From Blastomyces gilchristii SLH14081 (Eukaryota; Ascomycota; Eurotiomycetes; Onygenales; Ajellomycetaceae): DNA of 64,000 nucleotides. The stretch's first letter is position 1. Every line of letters starts with the position of its first letter. The position numbers and the translations under genes are program-made. Positions 1 through 12,125 of this stretch are shown here, piece after piece. The DNA lies in assembly GCF_000003855.2 (NCBI RefSeq), contig NW_003101678.1, positions 1 through 64,000 on the forward strand, given 5' to 3'. The notes beneath the pieces were generated by a model. That model had not been told where the DNA came from. It did no database searches and saw only the letters and a program-made list of their open reading frames with translations.

Positions 1-300
1 TTTAAGTCAATTCATTTCGAAAATATTCAATCAGAGCTGATATCTCATAATGTTGAAGTTAATGGATTATAAAAGATTTCTTAGTTATCCAGGAAAATCA
101 CAACATTATACCATACCAAACTTCATTAATAATTTACCGTAGAAAAATCTAGTATTAAGAAGAAAAAGAGGAAAAAAGAAAAAGACTTTATAATCTTAAC
201 ACTGCTAGAGAGAGAAAATGATTCTCTGATATGAAATAAAATAATTATCTCATTATAAATATTTAAAAAGAATGTAATAATCAGTGTCTATGACTGAGCT

Positions 301-774
301 TTAAATAGTTATGTTATATACAGTCTTCATGCAATAAATCATTCTAGAGATTGACAAGAAGAGCAGAAGTATACACACTGAGAAATGTGATTTATCAAGT
401 CTATACAATATCTTTTTGAAACAAGGAGAGCTGATAACAACAGCAGAAGTGACAGAGGCAGAGAAAGCAGAAGTAGCAGAAGCAGAAGTAGCAGGAGTGA
501 GAGTAGTGAGAGCAGGGATAGCAGGAGCGGGAGAATCAGAGGCAGGGACAAGTGTAGAAGATTTGAGAGAAATGACAGAAGAGGCAGAGAGAGACGCGGA
601 AGACCCGGTCATACATGACATGAGCAATTTCTTCATTATCGCGTTCTTCAAGTTCTTAATCAACAATTTAACATTGAGATGTTCACTATCATCTGTGAAC
701 ATGAATCTGTCAACATGTGAAGATTCTATGTGAATCAAAATAAATATATCAGCATCTGCATTCATGTAAAACAC
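301..774 (-). pseudogene. 157-codon reading frame antisense to the A element, conserved in a second copy
   Basis: Function unknown. The frame starts MNADADIF shortly after its first Met, has an acidic N-terminal half with SEHLN and KNLKNAIMK, a long Ser/Ala/Thr-rich middle, and a hydrophobic end with LLLFLSISRMIYCMKTVY. The matching position of the A element at 60347-60805 keeps the same frame open for 152 codons with the same beginning and end. It lies antisense to gag-pol, between the integrase region and the 3' LTR. The opposite strand is also open for a stretch here (416-733, Glu/Ala-rich), because the DNA is a purine-rich low-complexity run, so the coding strand is not settled. Survival of the frame in two RIP-mutated copies is the argument for it. 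Confidence 0.35.
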
Positions 775-1198
775 AATCAGATGCTCACAGAGAAAAGAAG
801 ATTAAGAGCATATAAGAAGATGAAGAAGATATGTCATTCATAGTAGTACATTCTGATGATTATTAGAAGATAAACAAGTTCTGGTCATGTTTCATAAACA
901 CATTACACTTACTGCTAATGAACTGCCTGATATGAGTACTACAATGACACTTGTTATGAGAACAGAGAGTTATTGCCAGAAACATGTATGATGTGATAGA
1001 TGAACAGATAGAAGGTGTTGAACAGATGAAGATGCAGAAATCTTGTACAAGATAATAACATTCAATGATGATGATGATAGAGATAATGATTAAAGAATGA
1101 AAATATTAGTGAATGAGTGATGTAACAATAGTGAAAGCTTTTCTGAGAGTGGCTTACATCATGGTCATGTAGGCGTGACTGAATCTGGTGAGAGAGAA

Positions 1199-1251
1199 TG
1201 TGATTCAGAAGAATGTACAACTGCTGAATAATAATACAGCCGCTTTCAAAC
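1199..1251 (+). repeat. Partial 3' LTR of family A
   Basis: The first 53 bp match the LTR at 61341-61507, including the stretch around cgctttcaaac. The LTR then ends abruptly at a junction with an inverted A copy instead of continuing to its CACA end. Confidence 0.8.
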
Positions 1252-1574
1252 ATAACATAACTATTTAAAGCTCAGTCATAGACACTGATTATTACATTCA
1301 TTTTAAATATTTATAATGAGATAATTATTTATTCATATCAGAGAATCATTTCTCTCTCTAACAGTGTTAAGATTATAAGTCTTTTTCTTTTTCCTCTTCT
1401 CTTCTAATACTGATTTTTCTACAGAAAATTATTATGAGTTTTGTTATGTATGAAGTTGTGATATTCACAGATACTAAGAAATCTTTTATAATCATTAAAT
1501 TCAATATTATGAGTATATCAGCTCTGATGAATATTTTCAGAATAATTAACTTATATCAGTCTATTCTCTAGTAT

Positions 1575-1820
1575 TTGTCATCTGACTTTGTAATGCAGGT
1601 GAAGAATATCTGTATTTTCAGAAATGAGAATATGAATGTTATACTCTTTTACACCTGCAGATGTGAGACTTATACACCTTGTCTGAGATGTCATTGTGAG
1701 AATAAGCTGTTTATATGCTGTATTCTTCTCTCTGTATTTTCTCATGTCTCTCTCTCTCTTTCTAAGAAGCCTTGTGCATGTTGTAATTATGTGTACAATT
1801 CTAAGATTAGCAGATGTTGA
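1575..1820 (+). pseudogene. Cysteine-rich frame antisense to the A element (DUF3716-like spacing)
   Basis: An open frame of about 80 codons runs antisense to the element's pol. It contains PCLRCHCENKLFICC and, after a Ser/Leu-rich spacer, KPCACCNYVYNSKISRC. The spacing C-x2-C, then LF-x2-C, then C-x2-C-x-Y and RC resembles, from memory, the short cysteine-rich fungal family DUF3716. The second A copy keeps the same region antisense (about 59820-60000), with two Cys turned to Tyr and one stop, as G-to-A mutation would give. The element-sense strand is also open here for 94 codons, so this is a suggestion. With the frames at 1995-2261 and 301-774 it may form one split antisense gene. Confidence 0.35.
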
Positions 1821-1994
1821 TTTGATAACTGTTCTCATCTCTGATTTTATAGTTTTATACACTAATAATGATTCTTAGTTGCTTCAGTGTCAGAGGTTAT
1901 TTTAATCTCTGAAGATGATAATACTGCTGAGACAACTCTCTTTCACTCTTAAGCTTCTTTTATTATTCTCTCTTTCTCTTCTACAGGAAAGATT

Positions 1995-2261
1995 GTGTGC
2001 ATACTAGATTATAAGTGTTTAATTCTGAGTGACTCTTACTGTTATTCATTCAGTTCTGCACTCTCTTCTTCTTCAGTTTCTTCTATCTCTATCTTCTGTA
2101 TTCTGACTTTTGATTCTGTGAGTTTCATGCTCTTCTTCCATTTTTCTACATATATATGTACACATTTCTATATTAGCATTTCAGTCAATCTTGTGATAAA
2201 TGACATTAATATTGTACACAGAGCAGTAGAGAAATTGAAGATATATATAATATTATTATAA
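1995..2261 (+). pseudogene. Second antisense frame of the A element 3' region
   Basis: This 88-codon frame is Ser/Phe/Leu-rich at first and ends with INIVHRAVEK. The A element at 53221-61507 holds the same frame at 59353-59631 on its antisense strand, also open, ending INIVHRAVEKSETY. The element-sense strand of this part reads as a Lys/Glu-rich stretch in the other copy. Which strand was translated cannot be decided from two copies. Confidence 0.25.
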
Positions 2262-3319
2262 GAGTGGCTTGCAGCTCTCAAATTCCTTATAAATATTGAG
2301 TTTTAAGATTTTCTTTGTTTTTGATGTTTTTCAGATGATGTGATGTTGAAAATAGATTAAATATGTAATGTATAAGAATGAATAAGATGTGTATAATAAC
2401 ATTTGTCTTTTTACAGTCATCTCTTACAGTTGATGATCAATTCATTATTTCTTCTCTTTTCTTATGCTTTTTCTTTGTCTGCTAGTCACTACTCTTACAC
2501 AATCTCTATATAATACAGCATTCAGTAACTAGGTTTGACAGCTTTTGTATTATGATTCTGTCTTGTGTATTATACTGTCTCTCTTTACTCACTCAGATTA
2601 CTACAGTGAATAACTCATTGAAACTAATTATCTGATCTCTGAGCATTCTCAGAAATTGAGATAGCTTAATCTTACATGTCTGTGAATATTTCAGATGTTT
2701 CATCCTCTGTTATCTCTGCAATTAAACTGATGTAAACAGTTAAATTCAACTCTGAATTTCTTTTACTTCTGTAATTCAACTCATGTGTAAGTTTGCTGCT
2801 TTAAGACTGCTCTTTATCATATTATATTCACTATCTGCAGCATATTATTATACAACTGACTATAGTCTCATTACTTATTAAAGTGTGATATTTATCTAAT
2901 TTCTTCATTTCTTCTCATTCTTTTCTTATAATTGTGAAAAGATTGAAATAAGTGAGATCATCTGATTTGTAAGTATCTATGATTTCTCTTACTTCATGAG
3001 ACTTTTCAATTATAAGTCTCTTCTTTTTCAATGCTGATGATAGTACTGTAAATAATCATAATTTACTCAGATCTTACATCTTTGTTTTTATAAGATATGA
3101 ATCATTTATTAAGTTGTGTAAGATCTGTCTTTCTGATTTCCTCAATGTGTATATTTTCAGAGAATATGATTTGAGTATTTTATAGAGCTTAAATCATCTA
3201 GATTGAAACTTCTCAGAACTCTTATTATGTACAAAAACTTATATTCTTATCTTGAGACTTGATTTCTTAATCAGTGAGTCTTGTATTCTTTTTAATTGAA
3301 TTACTCAGTTCAGAAGTAA

Positions 3320-4312
3320 CTCATTAGCTTTTACATGTGTGTAACTGATCTCTTTCAATCTTGATTCTATGTCTGCAACTACTGTGTCTGTAACTGCTGT
3401 ATCTATAACTGCTGTTCTCTCTTTCTTCTTTTTAAAAGCATTCTTCAGAATATGTGAATGTAATTCATATAATAGATAGAATGATGAACACTTGAAGACT
3501 GCATGCTGCTGAATTCATGTGACTAATAGTGCCTGTCTGAGATATTCATCTCATAGTCTTGTAGACTTGCTCACTAGATATTTCATTAACATATTGCTCA
3601 GAATTTCATTCAAGCATTTCATCTTTCTGTTCATTTATAAATGATATAATATTGTTCTATGATGTCTTGTCTATAACTGGCTTATGAAATGTCTCACTGC
3701 TTCTTCTACAAGATTTACACTGTTATCAGTTAGAATCTCACACAGCATTTCATAGTTAATATAGATTTCATTATATAGAAAGTTCATCATCATCTTGTCT
3801 ATTATCTCTGAAACTGCTTTCATGTCTGACAAGTCAGTAGTGTAGTTAATAGCAGTAATTATTCAATAATTTTTATTTAATGTTCATAGTAATATGTCTA
3901 TAAGATTCACTTCTCATTATTTAAATGATTGTATTGTATATTTCATCTGATATTATACTTTCTCATCTTTTAATTCTTTCTTAGATTCTTTCACAATCTG
4001 ATAATTCAGGCATTTGTAAGTATATGTCTGAATATTCTTGATCATGCTTGGTCAGTATACTCTTGATTTAAGTATACTTATGAGTTCAGAGCTTTCTAAG
4101 TGACTGAATTTCTTATGCATGTGAGTTATCAAGTTATATCTAAATAAATATTTTAGATAGAGAGCTTCTACATATTCTAGATCATAAGAAAGTATAATAT
4201 TATTTTTCAATTTTCTCAGCTTGAAGTTTGAAATCATCTCTTCTACTACTTTTATAAGATGCTTATTATTCAATATTCTATTATTTTTCAAGTAAGAGAT
4301 TATTGTGTTCAC
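3320..4312 (-). pseudogene. Degenerate gypsy integrase of the minus-strand A element
   Basis: Integrases insert the cDNA copy of an LTR element into the host genome. At 4052-4312 the minus strand reads HMHKKFSHLESSEL, the HHCC-type N-terminal zinc-binding part, with the Cys pair just downstream. The central DDE domain and the C-terminal part follow towards lower coordinates, recognised by nucleotide similarity with 57260-58520. The frame is broken by many TGA and TAA stops. It is not functional. Confidence 0.7.
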
Positions 4313-4399
4313 TTATTCTGATTTCTTGTATTCTTTCAGTATATTTAATATGAACTTCTTTTGTATCTGATTCACAGAATTCTCATTCATGAAATTGAG

Positions 4400-5900
4400 T
4401 CTGTGACTGATTGTATCAGATATCACAGTATCTGATTCTTTTCAGTATTTGATATGAAGATTATATACTTGAAACTCTGAGATTTAATGTGTTAAGTGTT
4501 TGAAAGATTTCATTGTTAATTATAGATAGATAAGGCTTTCATAATCTGTAATCACTGTTGTTGTATATCTGTTGTTAATATATCTATCTCACAATATCAG
4601 TGTGTGCTTGATTGCTAACAATTTCTTTTCATACACTGAGTAATTGAGCTCAGTGTCTGATAGTTTTCTATTATTATATATTATCAGATGCAGCTTGCTT
4701 TTCTTACTCATCTGCAGAAGAGTGTCTCTGATAGCTTATTTAAATATATTTATCTCAATGTAGAAACATTTATCATGATCTGATTAAATAAGCACTGAGA
4801 ATGTTATTATATATTCTCTCACTGTGAGAAAGATCTCTTCACATACAGTATTTTAAATAATTGAATGAAACTTCTTCTTTCACAGATTTGTATCTGTCTC
4901 TCTTAAGAGATCTGAGAGTGATGCAGCTATTCTTATGAAATCTTTGATGCATCTGTGATAGTATAAGATCAATTCAAGGAATTGTTGTACATGATGTACA
5001 TTTCTCAGCTATGATCAATTTACTATAACATTCAATTTTTCTGAAATGAGATATATATAGTTATCACTTACTACATGTCTCATGAACTTCAACTCTTCTG
5101 TTTCAAACACACACTTTGTTGATTTAATATAGAGCTTATACTCTATCAGAGTTATAAGCACTTTATTAAGATACTTCAGATATTTATTGTATAAGTTTAA
5201 GAAGACTAGAATGTTATTCAGATATATAAGATATGAGATTTCATTCAGTTTATAAAGAATTGTATTTATCATTGTTTAAAAGATGATAAGTGCATTCATC
5301 AGACTGAATAATATTATCAGAAATTCAAACTTTCTTCATTATGTATTAAATATGATTCACAGTACTGACAGTTTGTCTATATGAATCTGTCAGTATTCTG
5401 AAAGAAGATTAATCTTTGATAAATATTAAGTGTTTCTGACTGTATTCAACTGTTGTTGAATTCATGATAATGAGTATCTGTTCTTGATTGTAAGCTTATT
5501 AAGTGATTGATAATTGATACACATCTGTCACTTCTCATTCATCTTTTTTATGAATAGAACTGAGAAGTCTCATACACTTAATAAGAGTTGTATAAGACTA
5601 TGTTCTAAAAGATCTGTGATCTGACACTTCTGTTCTTCAAGATATATCTGTGATAGAGAGTATACATTTTGATTAACTGGTTTCACATCTCTTATATTAA
5701 TCTCATGTATGAATTCTTATTCTGACAGCAATTCTGATAAAAGATCTGTTTAAAAGACCTTCTCATACTTCTTCAGAAGTTTCTTCATATGCTTGTTATC
5801 TTGTATATTCTTTATCTTGATTTTCTCTGGTTTCAGGTTCTGTATAATATACAGAATACTTTTAAATATGATCTTGTAAATTATTCTCTTTATTTGTTAA
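4400..5900 (-). pseudogene. Degenerate reverse transcriptase and RNase H of the minus-strand A element
   Basis: RT copies element RNA into DNA and RNase H removes the RNA strand. At 5015-5272 the minus strand reads SYLIYLNNILVF, the RT catalytic YxDD motif with both Asp turned into Asn (G-to-A changes on the coding strand). Downstream come LNKVLITLIEYKLYIKSTKC and a Phe-rich conserved block typical of the RT thumb. RNase H follows at about 4450-4800. The same order is seen at 55740-57130. Loss of both catalytic Asp means it is dead. Confidence 0.75.
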
Positions 5901-6531
5901 TGTATAAGCAGATTTCATTCTTCTATATAAGAGATGTGAAATGTTCTTCTTATATTAGTTGATAGAATTGTATGAACTGTTTTCTTTCTATCAGTTAACT
6001 ATATATAACATGTATATTATTGAATCTCCAGATTATATCTTTGAAATCAATTAAGTCTGAGAATAAGGTTGTATTTCATGTTCTGCAGCTCTCATGCTCA
6101 AATATAGCAAGATCATTCTTTAAAGTGTAAGAGAACTCTTACTCTTAGAGATGATACTAAATATTAATTATCAGATAATATAATATATTAAGAATTCTTC
6201 ACTCAGTGAACCTCTTTCAGTCTTCAGATTATATAATTATTAATATATTATATAGAAGCTTCTATATCTACTAATACTTTTATAGTCATCTCTTAATTCT
6301 TACTCAAGTGTTCTCTATTCATTAATATTTCAGATCTCAAGATATTAAAATAAGTGTCTGCTTCATTCTTATCTACATCTCAGTCAGAAGCCTACTTTCT
6401 CTTTATATTTATAGAATTCAGTAAGTTATCTAATACAGATATCTCTTTCACTTTGAAGACTTTTTATAGAATATCAGTGAGTGTCTCTGAGCTCACTGAT
6501 TCTACTAGTTTTTTAACTCTCTTGCTTCTCT

Positions 6532-7112
6532 TGACTGCACATACTATGTGTAATCTTTTATATCATGATTTTAACATCTGCAGTTGAAGCAAGCTTGATG
6601 CTTGTAATAGTAAGATTTTCACTCAGAGAATCTCTTTTTCAGAGAATTTAGTACTTTAGTGATAGTATTCAAATCTAGATTCATTATATCTAGATATGTG
6701 ACTTATATTATAGAAGTCTGATTATCTGTTCTTCACTAAGATATACTTAATTATAGTATTTTCTGTCATAGCTGACTTATCTGTTTCTGTATAATAAGAA
6801 TATTATATGATTCTTTCACTGTATCTAATTATAAGATTAAGTATTTTCATTTCATAATTAACTTGAGTGTAAGATTATAAATGAAGATCTGTAAATAGAA
6901 AGATGTTGAAAGCTTCTCATTCAATACAAGATAGTATAAGCTGAAGTGTGTGAAGTATGATATAAGATTACTCACTTATTTACACTCAGTGAAGTATTTA
7001 TAATACTTATCTTATATATTCACTTTCTCAAAGTTGTGCAAGATTCATTTGAAAAACTTATTTCATATTTATAAAACTAAATATTACTCTGAGTCTGTGA
7101 GATTTATCTTTT
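6532..7112 (-). pseudogene. Degenerate gag of the minus-strand A element
   Basis: This is placed by its distance from the 5' LTR and by nucleotide similarity to the gag at 54440-55020, where a capsid-like region is followed by a zinc knuckle. No open frame survives here. Gag would have formed the virus-like particle. Confidence 0.5.
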
Positions 7113-8164
7113 CATCAGTCATTCATAATGACTTTACTTTTCTATGTAGAAATGTAACAGATCTTAAAACTTATTAAAATTTCATTGACTGTCTGTCTAT
7201 AAGTTTATATTCAATCTAATAATATAATTGCATCTGACTTAACTAACTGATTACAGTATCATTTTTTCAGTCTTCATTGAAGCTTGATAACTTCAGCAGA
7301 TCTTCTGACTTGATATATTTCATACTTGAATTCTCATTCTGTACAGCAGTCTCAGATAATATATACACTTCTGAAGAGATTATGAATAATTAGGATGAAA
7401 TCTTCAGATTCAGTGTGATTATCTATCTGTGTAAATGTTCAATCTCTTACTGCAGATCTATGATCTGATTTTCTCTATTCTTATTAATGATGATAATTAC
7501 ATTGACAAAGCTCTTCATAGTGAATGCTTGATCTATGATAAATATCAATCATTGCTTAACTTTCACTTCAGTCTGTCACTGTGTACACAAGGCCTTGATC
7601 TCATTTAGAATTCTTATACATATACAGAGCTTTGATTCTGATTTGACAGTTTCAGCTGTTTTTCTTACTGCTTCAAGTAAATCCTCTGAGAGATTCTGCA
7701 TATCTTTCAGTTCAGATAGCAGAGAAGAGTATTATTCATATTAACTAGAGAAGATGTTCATTTCAGTGATTTTTTATTAATTGTATATACAGTGTCTATT
7801 GTTATATTATTATATGATTTCTGATTTTTAATTTCTGTTATTATTATATGATTCTGATCATAGTCACTTCTCTTTTATTTCTCTGAGTAGAGAGCAGACT
7901 TCTTTAAATCTGATTCATCACTCTTATTCTCTTTCTCACATCTTATCTGTTTACATACATAATATTCATCTGAGTGTGAAGTTTTCTCTTAACAAGCAGA
8001 GTAGTATCAATCAGATGCTCTTTCACTTATCACTTCTTCATACACTATCTTTTGAGGTGTTTTAGAATCACACTGACATGATAACTATAAATTACTTTGT
8101 AGATAGAATTATCATACTCTGAAGAAGTCTGCACTTCTCACTAGTTTTTAGACATGCTATCAGA

Positions 8165-8331
8165 TGTAATTCAAAGATTGCTTGAGTCAGTGTATGATTA
8201 CAAATGTACACCAGCTTCTTATATACATTATACTAAATTAATTAGTGGCTGCTATGACCCCTTTACATTCATAAGTGTGTTCAGAAGCGGCTGTGTTATT
8301 ATCCAGTGATTGTACATTCTTTCAAATCACA
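8165..8331 (-). repeat. 5' LTR of family A, 167 bp
   Basis: On the minus strand it begins TGTGATTTGAAAG and ends GAATTACA. It is the same length as the LTRs at 53221-53387 and 61341-61507. It is followed by ATCTGA-type sequence as in the other 5' LTR. The outside neighbour at 8332 is family B sequence ending (minus-strand view) in ttaaaatta. Confidence 0.9.
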
Positions 8332-9749
8332 TAATTTTAATATCTTTATAAACAATGTCTGACTATCACTGAGCTTCTTATAAGTATTTTCATAACATCT
8401 CTGATCACTTTCTATCAGCTGATGATGCAGAGATGTTATTATTAATAACAGTATCTTCATCTCTCTCAGTCTTATTATTACACTCTATCTTTGAGTCAGC
8501 AGCTAACTCTGTGCTTCTCTCAGACTGATCTCTGACTCTTAGAAGTGTAGTCTCATTCTTTACTATAAGTCTTCTCATAAGTAATTTCTTACAGACTCTA
8601 GCTAACAGTTTCTATAAAGCTCTTAGTGCTGTCAGTACTCTCTGCAGCTCTGCAGATCTATAATCATCTCTCTTCTACTTATATAATCTCTAATCAGATA
8701 TATATAAATGTGTCTAGATTCTCTATTAACAGTTCTCACACTGTAGTGTATTTCTGCAATCTCATTATCAATAAGAGATGAGTTCTCAGATATTTGTAAA
8801 ATCTGAGTAATTAAGATAATACAAATACTATGAATTCATAATAGGAGTTAATCTTAGTAGATAAGCTTTTCTTTCATATCTCAGTGATTTCTGAGCTGAA
8901 TACTTCAGTATGACTGAGAAAGCAGACATAGCTTTGTGAGAAATATCTGATAATATATACAGATAATCAGTTCTCAAGACTCTGTCACAACTGTATACAC
9001 TCTGATATTCAACTTTCTTAAAGACTGCGTATTTTCAGCAGTCTTTATATCAAATATAATAATTGTCTGTACCACAGATATAATACTCTCTACTTTTTTA
9101 AAGAGAGAAATTGATAGTTATAGAGAGATTGAGTGTTATAGATGTTAAGAATATGAGTATAAGTTTTCATTATTTTTTCATTATTTTTTCTTTATTAATC
9201 TCTAAATTGTATTCACAGTCTTATTTTTATTTTTCTTTATTTTTAACTTTAATAATAATATAATTTCTTCTTTTCTTTGTATATACTGTGAACTGTTCAT
9301 CTCAGTAGAAATTCATCATCTTTATAGACTAGAGTTTATAAATAACAGTGTTAATATCTTTATTATAATCAGATTCTTAGTAAAGATTACATCATTCTGA
9401 CTTATCAAAATTCACAGTATAAAAGTCATGTCTCAGCTTTCACAGATATCTTATCTATCTGAATAATTCTCAAGTAAACTCATTTATCTTGTTAGAATAC
9501 TCTTACTACTGAATCTTAAATCAGAGCTTATAATCTCACTTCTCTGAGTTAATAATCTCTTTGATCTGATATTCTCTTTCACTCTCTAGTACTTTATAAA
9601 CAGAGTGATAAATCATAGAATACTCTTCTAAGAATTTCTTATATTTATGAAGTAAAGAGATATGAAAAACATTGTATATCTGTAACTCAGATAATATTTT
9701 TAATCTGTAGAACTGTAAACTAACTTTCTTTATAATCTTATAAGACTCT

Positions 9750-10700
9750 GTCTGTAAGAGATTCAGCTTCTTACTAGATCTTTATATAATAATATTTTTC
9801 AGACTCAGTCAGACTCTATTATCTTTCTTGAAACTCTTTATAATATGCTTAAAGTTATAGTATCTCTTCTGATACTCTTGAGACTTTCTCAAGAATTTAT
9901 GAGCTTTCTCTCAGATATTCTGAATTCTCTCAGTCTATTCACAGATATTATCACACTCTATAGTATACTCTCACAGGTTTATTAAGATTATTCACAGATA
10001 AGTTTTAGTAAGTATTATAAAGAGAGTATTATCTGTACTGATATGCTTTGAGTTATTATATATAAACTTTATAAGTGATAATCAATGTACTCAGTTATTC
10101 TAATTATAATTAATAAAGTATTACAGATACTATTTTAATATACTTATCAGATATTCTATCTGATCATCTGTCTATTAATGAAAAGTCATGCTTAAATCTT
10201 ATAAGATCTTCAGTATAGTTATCAGATCAGATCAGAACTCTTCTATAAAGATTAATTCTCTATCTGAGATAATATTTATAAGTAATTCATATAATCAGAT
10301 TATATTATAGATGAAGATATGAGTCAAATTCTTTGACTTTAAGTTCTTATAAGTGAATATAAAGTATGTTATCTTAATAAAGTAATCTACTATTATCAGC
10401 ACACTGTCAAAGCAGGTATTATATATATTCTTACTTTCAGAAAGACTTATAAGAGTGTTCATTTCTAGCTATTCTCAAGATTTCTGCAGAATAAGTAGAG
10501 GAGTAATTTCTTTTTATAATCTGAATTATACTACTCATGAACTTTGATAAATAGTATAAGAATTCACTATTTTCTTCACAAGCTCTTACATCTTCAGTCA
10601 GAAGTATTTTCTTATAAGCAACTTATAAGTTCTAGTATTTATAAAATAACTGACTAGAGAAGAATTATAATATCTTTTAATAAGTTCTATACATAGAAAC
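9750..10700 (-). pseudogene. Degenerate integrase of B1
   Basis: On the minus strand the frame reads YKLLIRKYF followed by a Tyr/Gln motif (SYTIYQSS) where the conserved CxxCQ normally lies, then PWESIxMD-like and the VLIIVDYFIKITYFI stretch that marks the core of gypsy integrases. Stops, mostly TGA in Trp positions, break it repeatedly. The region after it (about 9400-9700) is the C-terminal extension and is the site where family B elements have inserted in another B copy (52385 and 63663). Confidence 0.7.
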
Positions 10701-10999
10701 TTATTTATAGATATATAAATTCAGTTCTCTCTTTATAAGAGATTATTTAAGTCTCTTTAATTCTTTATTTCTGCAGAATTAATCTCTGTTATAAGTAGTT
10801 TTTAAATATACTGAGTATATTCATTCTTCAGTTGCAGTTCTGACAATCTGAATAGATAATCTTATAAAAACTAATACTCTATTTTCTCTTATATCAGATC
10901 TTCTACAGTACTTCTTAAAGCTTATAAACTCTTCAGATTATAGATACTCTTTTCAAGAATCTTTATAAAGATTCTCAGAGTGTTGACTTTCAGTGTTGT

Positions 11000-11700
11000 A
11001 AAGAGTAGTTATATAGATTTCTTCTCTCTCTTTTCTCTCTTCTCTTATAGAGAATTAAGAGACTCTTCAGTCAATCTCTTTATAACACTCAGTCTGAGTA
11101 TTTTATAAAGCTTTTCTGTCTTCTCTGATCTCATTATATCTATTATTCTAATCTTCTTAATATAGTCAGAACTATAAGAGAGTTCATTCACTGAGTTCTT
11201 AGTTTTCTTAATATACTCTATCTTGAATCAGAACTCACTTAGTTTCTGAGCTCAGTAGATTTATCACTGTAAGAGTTTCTTAATTAAAGTAAACTATTAT
11301 AAGCTGTTATAATCAGTTGTAATAGTAATTACTATTATAAGACTCTTAAAGTAGTAATATCAGTAATAGAAGAATTTTACTATTATAAGAAACTTCTAAT
11401 CATAAATACTATAGTTAATCTCTACAGATTGTATCTTTTATAAGAAAAAGATCACTGAAACTCAGTTTTCATTTAACTATAGTTATAAGACTATTTCTGA
11501 AATTGTAAAGAAGAAGATATCTATCTCTAATCTAATTAAGAGTAAGAGATTAAAATGAAACAGTATCACTGTATTTATAAATGTCAGTTTTAATCTTGTA
11601 AAGATCTTATAAGCTTCTGAGATAAGAAAGTTCTTATAGTTCTCTCTTTTCAACAATCTTTTCATTCTTTATTCATAGAATGACTTCTTCTTATTTTCAC
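11000..11700 (-). pseudogene. RNase H/linker region of B1
   Basis: This lies between RT and integrase of B1. A 60-codon frame at 11483-11665 starting MKRLLKRENYKNFL recurs with only conservative differences at 33030-33212 in B5. By position this is the RNase H and connection region, but I cannot point to the catalytic residues. It is broken by stops. Confidence 0.4.
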
Positions 11701-11708
11701 TCTTCAGT

Positions 11709-12112
11709 TATTATTATTATTATTATTCTTTCATTATACTCATATGCAAGCAGAGCTTATGATGAGTCCTTGCATGATGTTAAATACAGGTCAAGTGTTG
11801 ATTATACAGGAGGAAATACAGGTCAAGTGTTAATTATACAGAAGGAAATAGAGGTGTTGAGATCACACCAAGATAACAAGAACATAGGAAAATACAAAGA
11901 AGTGACAATTAGATACATGTGATAATAACTTCTCAGCTCAGGAACATAGAGGAATTCATTGAAGTGATTTGTACATCTCTGTATTTATTTGAAACCTGAG
12001 ATGCTTGAGTTCCAGATTTAATGTATCCACTGCGGGTTTCAAACCCACACATTTTGGTTTCCCATGCCAAGGTGCTACCAGGTGGCTGTATTAATTATTC
12101 AGTCACTGAGGC
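11709..12112 (-). mobile_element. tRNA-derived SINE with (AAT)n tail
   Basis: A 404-bp insertion is flanked by a perfect 13-bp target duplication (ttcactcttcagt, 11696-11708 and 12113-12125). The empty site is seen in B5 near 33245. On the minus strand the head carries pol III promoter-like boxes: an A-box-like part at 12067-12085 and a B box (GGGTTTGAAACCC) at 12034-12046. The 3' end is GAAAGAATAATAAT and so on, nearly the same tail as the LINE in this window, which implies that the LINE machinery moved it. A 32-bp unit is tandemly repeated at 11785-11816 and 11817-11848. It is clearly less AT-rich than its host, so it is either young or low-copy. Confidence 0.85.
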
Positions 12113-12125
12113 TTCACTCTTCAGT

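Larger units (their letters stand above)
1..1251 (+). mobile_element. 3' end of a family A gypsy-like element (copy A2), truncated
   Basis: This stretch matches the last part of the A element at 53221-61507 in the same order and strand: the counterpart of about 60001-60330, then the segment of 60341-61340, then the start of the LTR. Its start lies outside the window. The LTR begins at 1199 (tgtgattcag) and stops after about 53 bp at 1251, where the sequence switches to an A copy in the opposite orientation. Positions 1-310 are therefore also an inverted repeat of about 1258-1560. No pol domain is included. The copy keeps a few CpG and CC sites that other copies lack, so it is somewhat less mutated. 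Confidence 0.8.
1252..8331 (-). mobile_element. Family A gypsy-like LTR element on the minus strand, 3' end missing
   Basis: This is an inverted counterpart of the element at 53221-61507. Reading on the minus strand it runs from the 5' LTR (8165-8331) through gag, protease, RT, RNase H and integrase to about 1252, where it lacks the final ~1 kb and the 3' LTR. It is joined tail-to-tail with another A copy at 1251/1252. Every coding domain is interrupted by stops. The sequence at 8332 and beyond is family B, so the element sits in the 3' part of a B element. Comparison of flanks suggests that this copy and the one at 53221 exchanged halves in an inversion. Confidence 0.85.

Noticed and set aside
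416..733. A plus-strand Glu/Ala-rich protein of 105 codons
   Set aside because: It comes from a purine-rich low-complexity run that is open on both strands. The minus-strand frame is longer and keeps its Met and end in the second copy. It is not excluded but not listed as a gene.
1..1570. A DNA transposon with ~310-bp terminal inverted repeats
   Set aside because: The arms and the loop each match internal parts of the A retrotransposon at 60001-61390, and the right side ends inside an LTR. The palindrome is a junction between two opposed A copies, not a TIR element.
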